A DNA stretch of 64,000 bases, from positions 62,001 to 126,000 of the forward strand of contig NZ_JBITGZ010000016.1 in the NCBI RefSeq assembly GCF_044457565.1, given 5' to 3'. The stretch is from Kitasatospora sp044457565 (GTDB taxonomy: Bacteria > Actinomycetota > Actinomycetes > Streptomycetales > Streptomycetaceae). The notes under the pieces are model-generated. The model made no database searches and had not been told where the DNA came from. It saw only the letters and a program-made list of their open reading frames with translations. Shown one piece after another: positions 52,826-63,815 of the stretch (position 1 is its first letter; each line of letters begins with the position of its first letter). The position numbers and the translations under genes were made by a program.

Positions 52826-54583
52826 TCAGGCCGTGCGCACCACGGCGCAGGCCTGCGGCGCCAGTACCAGAGCGTCGCCCGGCGCGCCGGGCTCCTCGGC
52901 GCTCGGCTCGTACCCGCCGAACGCCGCGAGCACCCCGTCGTACCGGCCGCCGAGCGGCACGGCGCGGGCCTCGGTCGGGTCGAGGTTGACCGCGACCCGG
53001 TACGGGCCCCGGTGCACCACCAGCCAGCGCTCCCGCTCGTCGTGGCGGACCCGGACGGCCCCGAGATCCCCGTCGCCGAGCTCCGGGTGGGCGCGCCGCA
53101 GCCGGATCAGCGTCCGGTACCAGTCGAGCAGGGCGGCGTGCGGCTGCCGCGCCGGCTCGCTCCAGTCCAGCGTCGAGGCCAGCACGGTGGCCGGCGCCTG
53201 TGGGTCGGGGATGTTCTCGGCCTGCCAGCCGTGTTCGGCGAACTCCCGCCGCCGGCCCTGGCGGACGGCCTCCGCGAGGCCCGGGTCGGTGTGGTCGGTG
53301 AAGTACTGCCAGGGCGTGCCGGCGCCCCACTCCTCGCCCATGAACAGCATCGGTGTGAACGGCGAGGTGAGCACCAGCGCCGCACCGGCGGCGAGCGGCC
53401 CGGGGCCGAGGGCGGCGGAGAGCCGGTCGCCCAGGGCCCGGTTGCCGACCTGGTCGTGGGTCTGCAGGTAGCCCAGCAGCCGGTGCCCGTACCCGGTGGG
53501 GAACGGCCGGCCGTGGCTGCGGCCCCGGGAGGAGGACCAGCTGCCGTCGTGGAACCAGCCGCCGGTGAGCACCTTGGCGAGCGCGGCCAGCGGCTCGCGG
53601 GCGAAGTCGCCGTAGTAGCCGCGGGATTCGCCGGTCAGGGCGGCGTGCAGGGCGTGGTGGAGGTCGTCGCTCCACTGGGCGGTGATGCCCTGGCCGCCGC
53701 ACTGGCGGGGGGTGGTGGTGCGCGGGTCGTTGAGGTCGGACTCCGCGATCAGGAACAGCGGGCGGCTGGTGGCGGCCGCCAGCCGGTCGACCTCGGTGGC
53801 GAGCTGCTCCAGGAAGTGCACCGCCCGGGTGTCCACCAGGGCGTGCACGGCGTCCAGTCGCAGGCCGTCGATCCGGTAGTCGCGCAGCCAGGCCAGCGCG
53901 CTGCCGATCAGGTACTCCCGCACCTCGTCGGAGCCGGGGGCGTCCAGGTTGACGGCCGAACCCCAAGGGGTGTGGTGGCGGTCGGTGAAGTACGGGCCGA
54001 AGGCGGGCAGGTGGTTGCCGGACGGGCCGAGGTGGTTGTGCACAACGTCCAGGACGACGCCCAGGCCCTTGCGGTGAGCGGTGTCGACAAATCGCTTCAA
54101 TCCGTCGGGGCCGCCGTACGGCTCGTGCACGGCCCAGAGCGAGACCCCGTCGTAGCCCCAGCCGTGCCGCCCCGGGAACGGGCTCACGGGCATCAGCTCG
54201 ACGAAGTCCACGCCGAGATCGACCAGGTGGTCGAGCCTGGCGGCGGCCGCGTCGAAGGTCCCCGCCGGGGTGAAGGTGCCCACGTGCAGCTCGTACAGCA
54301 CCGCGCCGGGCAGCGGACGCCCGCGCCACCGGCTCTCGGACCAGCGGAAGGCGTCGTGGTCCACCGGCCGGCTCGGCCCGTCCGGTCCGAACGGCTGGCG
54401 GGCGGAGCGGGGGTCGGGCAGCGCCGGGCCGGCGCCGTCCAGGCGGAAGGCGTAGTCGCCGGCGGGCGCGGTGCCGTGCCACCAGCCCGCCCGTCCGGGC
54501 ACCGGCTCCAGGTGGAAGCGGCTGCCCTCGATCTCGACCTCCACCCGGGAGGCCTGCGGAGCCCACACCTCGTACCTGCTCAC
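52826..54583 (-). CDS. treZ: Maltooligosyltrehalose trehalohydrolase
   Basis: 585 residues. A GH13 enzyme with an N-terminal CBM48-like domain (VWAPQASRVEVEIEG) and a TIM barrel: DVVHNHLGPSGNHL, nucleophile D244 in IDGLRLDAVHAL, acid/base E281 in LIAESDLND, D377 in QTHDQVGNR. It cleaves trehalose from the reducing end made by TreY. The GTG start overlaps the treY stop as GTGA. The treY-treZ pair converts maltooligosaccharides or glycogen to trehalose, an osmoprotectant and spore reserve. Confidence 0.95.
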   Translation of the reverse strand: MSRYEVWAPQASRVEVEIEGSRFHLEPVPGRAGWWHGTAPAGDYAFRLDGAGPALPDPRSARQPFGPDGPSRPVDHDAFRWSESRWRGRPLPGAVLYELHVGTFTPAGTFDAAAARLDHLVDLGVDFVELMPVSPFPGRHGWGYDGVSLWAVHEPYGGPDGLKRFVDTAHRKGLGVVLDVVHNHLGPSGNHLPAFGPYFTDRHHTPWGSAVNLDAPGSDEVREYLIGSALAWLRDYRIDGLRLDAVHALVDTRAVHFLEQLATEVDRLAAATSRPLFLIAESDLNDPRTTTPRQCGGQGITAQWSDDLHHALHAALTGESRGYYGDFAREPLAALAKVLTGGWFHDGSWSSSRGRSHGRPFPTGYGHRLLGYLQTHDQVGNRALGDRLSAALGPGPLAAGAALVLTSPFTPMLFMGEEWGAGTPWQYFTDHTDPGLAEAVRQGRRREFAEHGWQAENIPDPQAPATVLASTLDWSEPARQPHAALLDWYRTLIRLRRAHPELGDGDLGAVRVRHDERERWLVVHRGPYRVAVNLDPTEARAVPLGGRYDGVLAAFGGYEPSAEEPGAPGDALVLAPQACAVVRTA

Positions 54584-57237
54584 GCCCGCCCCCCGCGCGA
54601 AGTGTCCCCGGCCCCGCGCTGCCCGGCCCCGGGGTGCCCGCCCCCACGTTCCGCGGGCGCGCCCGGCGGCCGTGGCGCCCCGCGGGTGAGCAGCGCGACC
54701 GGGTAGCGGGCGAACAGCTCGGCGGCCGGTACCGGGCCCGGCGGATGGCGGCGCAGGCTCAGCAGGTCCGTCCACTCGTCGCCGCCACCGCCGGGCAGCT
54801 CCAGTACGGTGTCCTGCCAGCCGCCGGCCCGCTCCAGCCCGAACGGGAGCCGGGTGACGGCGGTGACCACGTCCTCGCCGCGGGCGAAGGCCAGCAGGTG
54901 GTCCGAGGCCATGTCCCGGGTGGCCAGGCGGCGGTAGCGGCCGAGCGGGCGCTCGCGGCGCAGGTGCAGCGCGGTCGCGGTGAGGTGGAGCTTCTCCCGG
55001 GCCAGATCGGCGCCGACGGCGCTCAGCCGGGCGGTCGCCGCGTCGGTCAGCCGCACGGCGAGCGCGCCCAGGTCCACCGGCCCGCGGTTGTCCGGGTCGA
55101 CCAGTGTGTACAGCGGCTCCTCGCTGCCCTGGTACACGTCCGGCACCCCCGGCACGGTCAGGTGCAGCAGCGCGGCGGACAGGCTGTTGACGCGGGCGTA
55201 GGGCGCGATGGCCTCGACGAAGCCCTCGATCCGCGGCAGCAGCCCCGGGTGGCCGTACACCGCGCGGGCGTAGTCGGTCAGGGCCCGCTCGAAGCGGGTG
55301 TCCGGGGCCGTCCAGGAGGTCTGGAGCTTGGCCTCCCGGGCGGCCTTGAGCAGCGCCGTCACCAGGCGCTCGGGGCTCAGCGGCCAGGCGGCGACCAGGG
55401 TCTGCCAGAGCAGCCAGGCACCGTTGCGGTCGGGGCCGGGGCCGGCGGCGCGGGTCCAGGCCTCGGCCTCGTCGGCCCACAGCTGCGGCTGCTCGGCGAG
55501 CACGGCGAGCCGGGCGCGGGCGTCCGCGCTGCGCTTGGTGTCGTGGGTGGAGAGCACCGTCATGGTGTGCGGCCAGTGCTGCTCGATGTACTCGCACCAG
55601 CTGTGGAAGGCGTCCCGGCTCAGGCCCGGCCTGGCCGGCTCGCCACCCACCTCGTTCAGGCTGAGCAGGGCGTTCCAGCGGTAGAAGGCGGTGTCCTCGA
55701 CGCCCTTGGCGGCGACGGCGGAGGCGGTCTGCGCGAAGCGGACGCAGAACTCGTCCTTGGCGGGGCCGCTGCCGAGCCGGCCCAGCGTCAGCGCGGCCAC
55801 CAGCCGGTCCGTCCCGGACGGCTGCCCGTCCTCCTCGCCCAGCGCGGCCCGCACCTGCTCGACCGCGGCCTCGGGTGCGTTCTCGCCGGGGCGTACGTAG
55901 GGGCGGTAGACGGGGTAGCGGGTGAGCAGCCGGTGCAGGGACTCGCGCAGCTGCCAGGGGGAGTGGTCGGCGAGAGCCGGGTCCTCGGCGCAGATCCGCC
56001 CGGCGAGCCGCACCAGCCGCTCCACCTCGGCGGCCAGTTCCCCGTGCGGGGAGGTCAGTTGGGCCCGCCCCCGGTGGGCGGCGGCCAGCGCGGGGTGCGG
56101 GTCGGTGCACAGCGGCCGGTCTGCCCGCGGGTGCCCGTCCGCGCCGGCGGTGAAGTGCTCGTAGGCGCCGGCCAGCCGGGCGGCGCCGGAGTGGTCGGTG
56201 AGGACGCCGTCGATGCGCCGCAGGGCGTCGTAGCCGGTGGTGCCGGCGCACGGCCAGTCGGCGGGCAGCAGCTCCTCGCCGGTGAGGATCTTCTCGACCA
56301 CGGTGTACGCGCCGCCGGTGGCCTCGGCCAGCCGCTCCAGGTAGCCGCGCGGGTCGGCCAGGCCGTCGGGGTGGTCGATCCGGAAGCCGTCCAGGACACC
56401 GTCGGCGTGCAGCCGCAGCAGTGTCGCGTGGGTGGCCTCGAACACCTCGGGGACCTCGACCCGGACCGCGATCAGGTCGTTCACGGTGAAGAAGCGGCGG
56501 TAGTTGAGCTCGGTGCGGGCCAGCTGCCACCAGGCGAGGCGGTACCACTGGCGTTCCAGCAGTTCGGCCAGCGGCAGCCGCTCCGTGCCGGGCCGCAGCG
56601 GGAAGGTGTGCTCGTGGTGGCGCAGCACGTCGCCGTCGACGGTCAGTTCGCCGAGCACCGCGCCCAGCCGGTCGCCGAGCAGCGGCAGCAGCAGCCGGCC
56701 GCGCTCGGGTGCGTCCACCGGGCCGGGCTGGGCGCTCCAGTCGATGTCGAACCAGCGGGCGTACGGGGAGTCGGGGCCGTCCCGCAGGACGTGCCATAGC
56801 GGCTGGTTGAGCCGCTCGGGGACGGGCACGGCCATGTGGTTGGGCACCACGTCGGCGATCAGCCGCAGGCCGTGCCGGTGTGCCTCGGCGGCGAGTGCGC
56901 GCAGCGCCTGCTCGCCGCCGAGCTGCTCGCTGATCCGGCCGTGGTCGACGGTGTCGTACCCGTGGGTCGAGCCGGCCACCGCCTCCAGCAGCGGGGAGAG
57001 GTGTAGGTGTGAGACGCCGAGCGCGGCCAGGTACGGCACGCCGGCGGTGGCGTCGTGGAGGGTGAAGCCGGGCTGGAGCTGGAGGCGGTAGCTGGCGCTG
57101 GGGGCCTGCCCGGCGGGGGTGGCGGCGGGGGTCTGCGGTCCGGTGGAGGTCTGCGCGGTGGCGGGGCCGTGCGCGGCGGTGCGGGCCGGGGTGTCACCGG
57201 CCGGGCGTGGCTGCGCGGGCTCGGCGGCGTAGGTCAT
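54580..57237 (-). CDS. treY: Maltooligosyltrehalose synthase
   Basis: 885 residues, about 100 longer than usual because of an Ala/Pro/Thr-rich N-terminal tail (residues 1-46) and a Gly/Arg-rich C-terminal tail. GH13 motifs: ADVVPNHMAVP, nucleophile D288 in DGFRIDHPDGLADP, acid/base E315 in VVEKIL, and VLSTHDTKRSADARARL with the third acid. It isomerises the terminal alpha-1,4 bond to alpha-1,1. The true start may be one of several downstream codons, as the first 46 residues are not conserved family sequence. Coupled to treZ. Confidence 0.94.
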   Translation of the reverse strand: MTYAAEPAQPRPAGDTPARTAAHGPATAQTSTGPQTPAATPAGQAPSASYRLQLQPGFTLHDATAGVPYLAALGVSHLHLSPLLEAVAGSTHGYDTVDHGRISEQLGGEQALRALAAEAHRHGLRLIADVVPNHMAVPVPERLNQPLWHVLRDGPDSPYARWFDIDWSAQPGPVDAPERGRLLLPLLGDRLGAVLGELTVDGDVLRHHEHTFPLRPGTERLPLAELLERQWYRLAWWQLARTELNYRRFFTVNDLIAVRVEVPEVFEATHATLLRLHADGVLDGFRIDHPDGLADPRGYLERLAEATGGAYTVVEKILTGEELLPADWPCAGTTGYDALRRIDGVLTDHSGAARLAGAYEHFTAGADGHPRADRPLCTDPHPALAAAHRGRAQLTSPHGELAAEVERLVRLAGRICAEDPALADHSPWQLRESLHRLLTRYPVYRPYVRPGENAPEAAVEQVRAALGEEDGQPSGTDRLVAALTLGRLGSGPAKDEFCVRFAQTASAVAAKGVEDTAFYRWNALLSLNEVGGEPARPGLSRDAFHSWCEYIEQHWPHTMTVLSTHDTKRSADARARLAVLAEQPQLWADEAEAWTRAAGPGPDRNGAWLLWQTLVAAWPLSPERLVTALLKAAREAKLQTSWTAPDTRFERALTDYARAVYGHPGLLPRIEGFVEAIAPYARVNSLSAALLHLTVPGVPDVYQGSEEPLYTLVDPDNRGPVDLGALAVRLTDAATARLSAVGADLAREKLHLTATALHLRRERPLGRYRRLATRDMASDHLLAFARGEDVVTAVTRLPFGLERAGGWQDTVLELPGGGGDEWTDLLSLRRHPPGPVPAAELFARYPVALLTRGAPRPPGAPAERGGGHPGAGQRGAGDTSRGGRA

Positions 57238-57427
57238 GGGGTGATGCCTACCCGCCGGAGCGCGCGGCTATGGCCGCTGTCGAGCGAACGGGTGAACCCG
57301 GTGCCGCTCGGGCGTGGCGCCGGCCGGGACCCGCCGCGCCCGGGGCGGTGAGCACCCGGGCGGTGGCTGCCCGGGGCGGTGCGTGCCCGGCCCGCGCCGC
57401 GGGGACGCGGCGTAAGCGCGGCGGCCC

Positions 57428-59545
<2,118 letters not shown>

Positions 59546-60025
59546 GAGTCCTCAACTTCCGTATGATTAACGGGAACTGACGCTGTTTCCGGCCCTCGCC
59601 CGCCGCTGGTCGCTGTCTTCCCGGCCGGGCGGCCGGGCATGTGCGGTTGTCGCATACCGTGACGCACGGCACATCTCGCATACTCCCCGACGCTCCGCCC
59701 GACAGTGGGGCCATTCGCGTGTTGTTCGCCCGAACGGGTGTCCCATGTGGCAGGTGAGGCGGGTGCGAGGGCACACCCGTCCGGGTCGCGGTCCGCCATC
59801 CGGCTGCGGGCGCCGCACGGCGGGCAGTACCCTTGATCGTCGGGCGGGCCTCCGGCGGGCGGCGGAGACCGGCACCCACCGGGATCCGGTCCCACGGCCC
59901 GGGTGGAGACTCACTCCCCCCGGCGCGAGGGTGCGTGCGGGTGGCAGAACCTCTGTCAGGCCACGGCCCACCAGTGAACAACCCGTCACTCCAGCCGGAG
60001 CGGGCGGCCGAGAGGTGAGGTACGC
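59546..60025. other. Intergenic region between glgX and the HEPN gene (480 bp without a gene)
   Basis: An AT-richer patch at 59560-59590 around CGTATGATTAACGGGAA probably holds the glgX promoter on the minus strand. Further right, several short GC palindromes occur but no convincing promoter for the plus-strand gene. Open frames here have no coding character. Confidence 0.4.
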
Positions 60026-61300
60026 ATGGTGTTCCCCGCCGGCGGCCGGGGCGGCGGACCCGGCGGCGCCGACCGCGGCCCCGGGCGCAGCGAGGCGCCG
60101 ACGGTCGTGATGCGCCCCTCCCTGGCCGGACGCTCCGCCCTCCCCGCGCAGGGCGGCCCCGTGGAGGTTCCGGCGCTGGCCTGGTCGCCCGCCGAGTGGG
60201 ACGCCTCCTACCAGCGGGTCCGGCTGGCCGGGCGTGCCTACGTCTGGCTCAACCTGGTCGAGCAGCGGCTGCGCGCCCTCGTCGACGAGGTGCTGCACCC
60301 CATCTACGCCCCCGCCCACGGCGAGGACTGGGTGACGGCCGCCGCAGGACCGGCCGGCGAGGAGTGGGCACACCGCGCCGGAGCCGTCCGCGAGGTCAGC
60401 CGGCGCAAGGGCTACCTGCTCGACCCCGCCGACGACGACCCGCTGGTCTTCCTCACCCTGCCCCAGCTGCGCGAACTCATGGTCCAGCACTGGCCGTGCT
60501 TCGAGCCGTTCCTGGCCGACCGCCGGGAGATCGAGCTGGCCCTGGACGAGCTGGAGGTCGCCCGGCACGTCGTCTCCCGCAACCGCAGCCTCTCGCAGAC
60601 CGTCCTCGCCCAGACCGAACGGGCCGCCGCCCGGCTGCTCGCCCTGCTCGACGGCGGCAGCGGCGGCGCGCCCTCCGACGTCGTCGAGTCGCTGGTCGCC
60701 GGACGCTACGCGGACGTGGTCGCGGTGCACGCCGACCGGGTCCGCCTCCAGCGCGACCTGCCGGTGGAGGACCTGCTGGACGGTGCCCGGCGACTGGACG
60801 CGCTCGGCATCGGCCTCGGCATGCTCTGCCAGAACTACACCGGCAAGCGGTTGGTCCGGCTGGCCACCGACGGCTGCCGGGTCCGGCTGCTCTTCCTCAA
60901 CCCGGCCGGCAGCGCCGTGCGCCGGCGCGAACGCGAGCTGGGCATCGGGCGCGGCGAGCTAGCCCGTTCGATCGAGATGAACATCATGCACGTCCGCCGG
61001 GTCCGGGCCCGGCTGCGGGACCAGGGCGGCTTCGAGATCCGGGTCTTCGACGAGACCCCGCGCTTCACCGCCTACCTGGTCGAGGGCCCGCGCCCGACCG
61101 GCCAGGCGGGCGGGCGCCGCCACTCGGGCGACCTCGGTGTCATCCAGCCCTATCTGCGCAAGGCCCGCGGGATGGAGTCGCCCGCGCTGGTGCTGCGCGG
61201 GGGCGCCGGGCAGCAGCCGGGCGGGACGGAGCCGGGGCTGCTGGAGGTCTATCGGGAGGAGTTCGAGGGCGTCTGGGGGGACTCCCGCGCGGTGTCCTGA
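60026..61300 (+). CDS. SAV2148-type HEPN-domain protein
   Basis: 424 residues. After a disordered Gly-rich start (1-50) there is an all-helical HEPN/Swt1-like domain (about 55-205: YVWLNLVEQRLRALVDEVL). The C-terminal half (about 215-360: CQNYTGKRLVRLATDGCRVR, LLFLNPAGSAVRRRERELG) resembles the DUF5919/phospholipase-D-like fold found with sensory proteins. At the HEPN motif position the sequence reads ARHVVSRNRSLS, where RNxxxH would be expected, so the RNase motif seems degenerate. The protein family is conserved in Streptomyces and has no known role. GTG/ATG choice: ATG 60026, preceded by GAGGTGAGG. Confidence 0.82.
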   Translation: MVFPAGGRGGGPGGADRGPGRSEAPTVVMRPSLAGRSALPAQGGPVEVPALAWSPAEWDASYQRVRLAGRAYVWLNLVEQRLRALVDEVLHPIYAPAHGEDWVTAAAGPAGEEWAHRAGAVREVSRRKGYLLDPADDDPLVFLTLPQLRELMVQHWPCFEPFLADRREIELALDELEVARHVVSRNRSLSQTVLAQTERAAARLLALLDGGSGGAPSDVVESLVAGRYADVVAVHADRVRLQRDLPVEDLLDGARRLDALGIGLGMLCQNYTGKRLVRLATDGCRVRLLFLNPAGSAVRRRERELGIGRGELARSIEMNIMHVRRVRARLRDQGGFEIRVFDETPRFTAYLVEGPRPTGQAGGRRHSGDLGVIQPYLRKARGMESPALVLRGGAGQQPGGTEPGLLEVYREEFEGVWGDSRAVS

Positions 61301-61671
61301 CGGCGCGCCGGGCCGCGCCGCACGTGGCGGGGCGTCCGGGGTCGTCAGCCGGGTGGCGGGTGCCGGCGGCGCCGGGCGTCCGCCGGGCGGGGTGGGTCGG
61401 ACGGCTCCCGCCCGAGGCGCGTCGGGCACTCGGCCGCCCCTCCTCAGCGCCTTCCGGCCCCCCGATGGGCCGTCAGCCGGGCGCCCCGCGCGGGGAGCGC
61501 GAGCGCGGACCCCTTGCTAGCGTCGGCGTGGTGATCGGGCGGGCCCGTGCCCCGCCCGCCGCCCCTTCCCCCGGTGCTCGGGCCGGGCCGCGCCAGGGCC
61601 GGCCCTACCACCGGCCGAGGGGCGCGCGACGCTCACCGTCCTCCCCGTACCCAGACCCGGAAGGCCGACTG
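61301..61671 (+). promoter_or_regulatory. Upstream region of efeB (371 bp without a gene)
   Basis: A TAGCGT (61518-61523) fits the -10 pattern and would start a transcript near 61530, giving a leader of about 140 bases. No -35 of quality is seen. The rest is GC-rich without recognisable elements; no iron box was recognised. Confidence 0.3.
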
Positions 61672-62961
61672 ATGACCAGCCAGTACCCAGCCACCGGCTC
61701 CTGCCCCCTCCCCGGCGCGCCGGGCGGATCCTCGCGGCGCGGCTTCGTCAAGGCCGCGCTCGGCGCCGGCGCGGCCGGCGCGGTCCTCGGCCTGGGCGGC
61801 GCCGCCCAGGCCCCCGCCCTCGCCGCGGACGGCGCCGGGCCCGAGCCCGCAGCCGCGCTCATCCCCTTCCACGGCGAGCACCAGGCCGGCATCAGCACCG
61901 CCCCGCCGCCCGCCCACGCCACCTTCGCCGCCTTCGACGTGACCGCCGCCGACGGCCCGGCCCTGGAGCAGCTCTTCCGTACCCTCACCGAGCGGATCCG
62001 TTTCCTGACCGGCGGCGGCACCCCGCCCGACCTCGGATCCTCGGCCGCGCCCTCCGACGACGGCCTGCTCGGCCCCGCCCTGCCGGCCGACGACCTCACC
62101 GTCACGGTCGGCGTCGGCGCCTCCCTCTTCGACGAGCGCTACGGCCTGGCCGGCGCGCAGCCGCTGCGGCTCACCGCGATGCGGGCCTTCCCCAACGACG
62201 ACCTGCGACCCGCCGCGACGCACGGGGACCTCTCGCTGCAGATCTGCGCCCGCAGCCGCGACACCGTCCTGCACACCCTGCGCGACCTCACCCGCCACAC
62301 CGGCACCCTGCTGCGCGCCCGCTGGCAGATCGACGGCTTCCAGAGCCGTCCCCGCCCCAGCGGCGCCCCGCGCAACCTGCTCGGCTTCAAGGACGGCATC
62401 GCCAACCCCGACCCCGCCTCCGGCCGGCAGATGGACCAGCTGGTCTGGGTCGGCGCGGGCAGCGGCGAACCCGCCTGGGCGGTCGGCGGCAGCTACCAGG
62501 TCATCCGGATCATCCGCACCCTGGTCGAGCCCTGGGCCGACGTCCCGCTCGGCGAACAGGAGCGGATCATCGGCCGGCACCGCGACAGCGGCGCGCCGCT
62601 CGGCGCGAGGGCCGAGAGCGACGCCCCCGAGTACGCCAAGGACCCGGACGGGGCCGTCATCGCCCTCGACTCGCACATCCGCCTCGCCAACCCGCGCACC
62701 GCCGACAGCGCCGACAGCCGCATCCTGCGCCGGGGCTACAACTACGACCGCGGCCTGGACGAGGCCGGCGAACTCGACCTGGGCCTGGCCTTCTGCTGCT
62801 ACCAGCAGGACGTCCGGCGCCAGTTCGAGGCCGTCCAGACCCGGCTGGCCGACGAGCCCCTCGCCCGCTTCCTGCGGCCCACCGGCGGCGGCTACTTCTA
62901 CGTCCTGCCGGGCGTGCGCGACAGCACCGACTGGCTGGCCAGGGCCCTGCTCAGCCCCTGA
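61672..62961 (+). CDS. efeB: Tat-exported DyP-type peroxidase (EfeB/deferrochelatase-like)
   Basis: 429 residues from ATG 61672 with GGAAGG 7 bases upstream. A twin-arginine signal (SSRRGFVKAALGAGAAGAVLG) exports the folded heme enzyme. Motifs are complete: VTVGVGASLFDERYGL, GFKDG with the catalytic D241, GRHRDSGAPLG with proximal H303, and SHIRLANPRT with the distal Arg. EfeB normally works with the ferrous permease EfeU and EfeO, but neither is adjacent here. In Streptomyces lividans the related Tat-exported DtpA supports copper-dependent development, so that role is an alternative. Confidence 0.93.
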   Translation: MTSQYPATGSCPLPGAPGGSSRRGFVKAALGAGAAGAVLGLGGAAQAPALAADGAGPEPAAALIPFHGEHQAGISTAPPPAHATFAAFDVTAADGPALEQLFRTLTERIRFLTGGGTPPDLGSSAAPSDDGLLGPALPADDLTVTVGVGASLFDERYGLAGAQPLRLTAMRAFPNDDLRPAATHGDLSLQICARSRDTVLHTLRDLTRHTGTLLRARWQIDGFQSRPRPSGAPRNLLGFKDGIANPDPASGRQMDQLVWVGAGSGEPAWAVGGSYQVIRIIRTLVEPWADVPLGEQERIIGRHRDSGAPLGARAESDAPEYAKDPDGAVIALDSHIRLANPRTADSADSRILRRGYNYDRGLDEAGELDLGLAFCCYQQDVRRQFEAVQTRLADEPLARFLRPTGGGYFYVLPGVRDSTDWLARALLSP

Positions 62962-62985
62962 CACCGGCGTCCGGCGGCCGTCCTG

Positions 62986-63034
62986 CCCCCGTCCCCGCCC
63001 CCGTCCCCGCCCCCGTCCCCGCCCCTGCCCCTGC
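62986..63034. repeat. C-rich tandem repeat, unit GTCCCCGCCCCC
   Basis: Three consecutive 12-bp units (from 62991, 63003 and 63015, the last with one change) followed by degenerate copies, between efeB and the exonuclease gene. One strand is almost pure C; it may be length-variable. Confidence 0.75.
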
Positions 63035-63113
63035 GGCCGCCCCGCGGCCGGCTTGTCACAGGCGCAGGTGATGATGGGGGACGTCAGAGCGTCGGACGGA
63101 AGGACACACCCCT

Positions 63114-63815
63114 ATGAGCTGGTGGCAGGAGCCACTGGTCGGCTTCGATCTGGAGACCACGGGCACCGACCCGGCCGTATCCCGCATCGTCACGGCTGCG
63201 CTCGTGGACACCGTCGGGAGCCGCCAGCAGGGCACCACCAGCTGGCTGCTCGACCCCGGTGTCCCGATCCCGGCCGATGCCGAGGCCATCCACGGCATCG
63301 GCGACGACCTCGTCCGCGCCAAGGGCCGCCCCGCCAAGGAGGCGGTGGAGGAGATAGCCGCCGCGCTCTGCGAGCGCCTCACGGCGGGCCGCCCGGTCGT
63401 CGCCTTCAACGCCCCCTTCGACCTCTCCCTGCTCGACGCCGAGCTGCGCCGGCACGGCCTGCCCGCGCTGGCCGAGCGGCTCGGCGGCCCGGTCGCCCCG
63501 GTGCTGGACGCGCTGGCGATCGACCGCGCGGTGGACAGGTACCGCAAGGGCTCCCGGACGCTCCAGCGGGTCTGCGAGGTCTACGGGGTCGAGCTGACGG
63601 ACGCCCACGAGGCGGGCAGCGACGCGCTGGCGGCCGTCCGGGTGGCGGTGGCGCTCGGCCGGCGGTACCCGCGCCAGGTGGGGGAGGTGCCGCTGGCCGA
63701 ACTTCACGCCAGTCAGGTCGGCTGGTACCGGGAGTGGGCCGAGGGCCTGCAGGACTGGCTGCGCCGGGGCAAGGACCCGCAGGCCGTGGTCGACCCGCGC
63801 TGGCCGCTGCGCTGA
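63114..63815 (+). CDS. DnaQ-like 3'-5' exonuclease
   Basis: 233 residues. DEDDh exonuclease motifs: ExoI GFDLETTGTDP (residues about 10-20), ExoII VVAFNAPFDLSLLDAEL, and ExoIII near DAHEAGSDALAAVRVA, with H and D spaced as in DEDDh enzymes (A-HEAGSDA). Stand-alone proteins of this type trim 3' ends of DNA or RNA, or act in repair; it is not the Pol III epsilon subunit by length alone. GGAAGGAC precedes ATG 63114. It is downstream of efeB by 150 bases. Confidence 0.93.
   Translation: MSWWQEPLVGFDLETTGTDPAVSRIVTAALVDTVGSRQQGTTSWLLDPGVPIPADAEAIHGIGDDLVRAKGRPAKEAVEEIAAALCERLTAGRPVVAFNAPFDLSLLDAELRRHGLPALAERLGGPVAPVLDALAIDRAVDRYRKGSRTLQRVCEVYGVELTDAHEAGSDALAAVRVAVALGRRYPRQVGEVPLAELHASQVGWYREWAEGLQDWLRRGKDPQAVVDPRWPLR

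Noticed and set aside
52826..56797. 1,323-codon frame joining treZ to an upstream extension
   Set aside because: Only the part from GTG 54583 encodes TreZ; the upstream portion is the antiphase of treY and is Arg/Pro/Ala shadow sequence.
60196..62961. 921-codon frame in which efeB appears to have a 492-residue N-terminal extension
   Set aside because: The extension is out of phase with the HEPN gene and low-complexity; the Tat signal and Shine-Dalgarno place the start at 61672.
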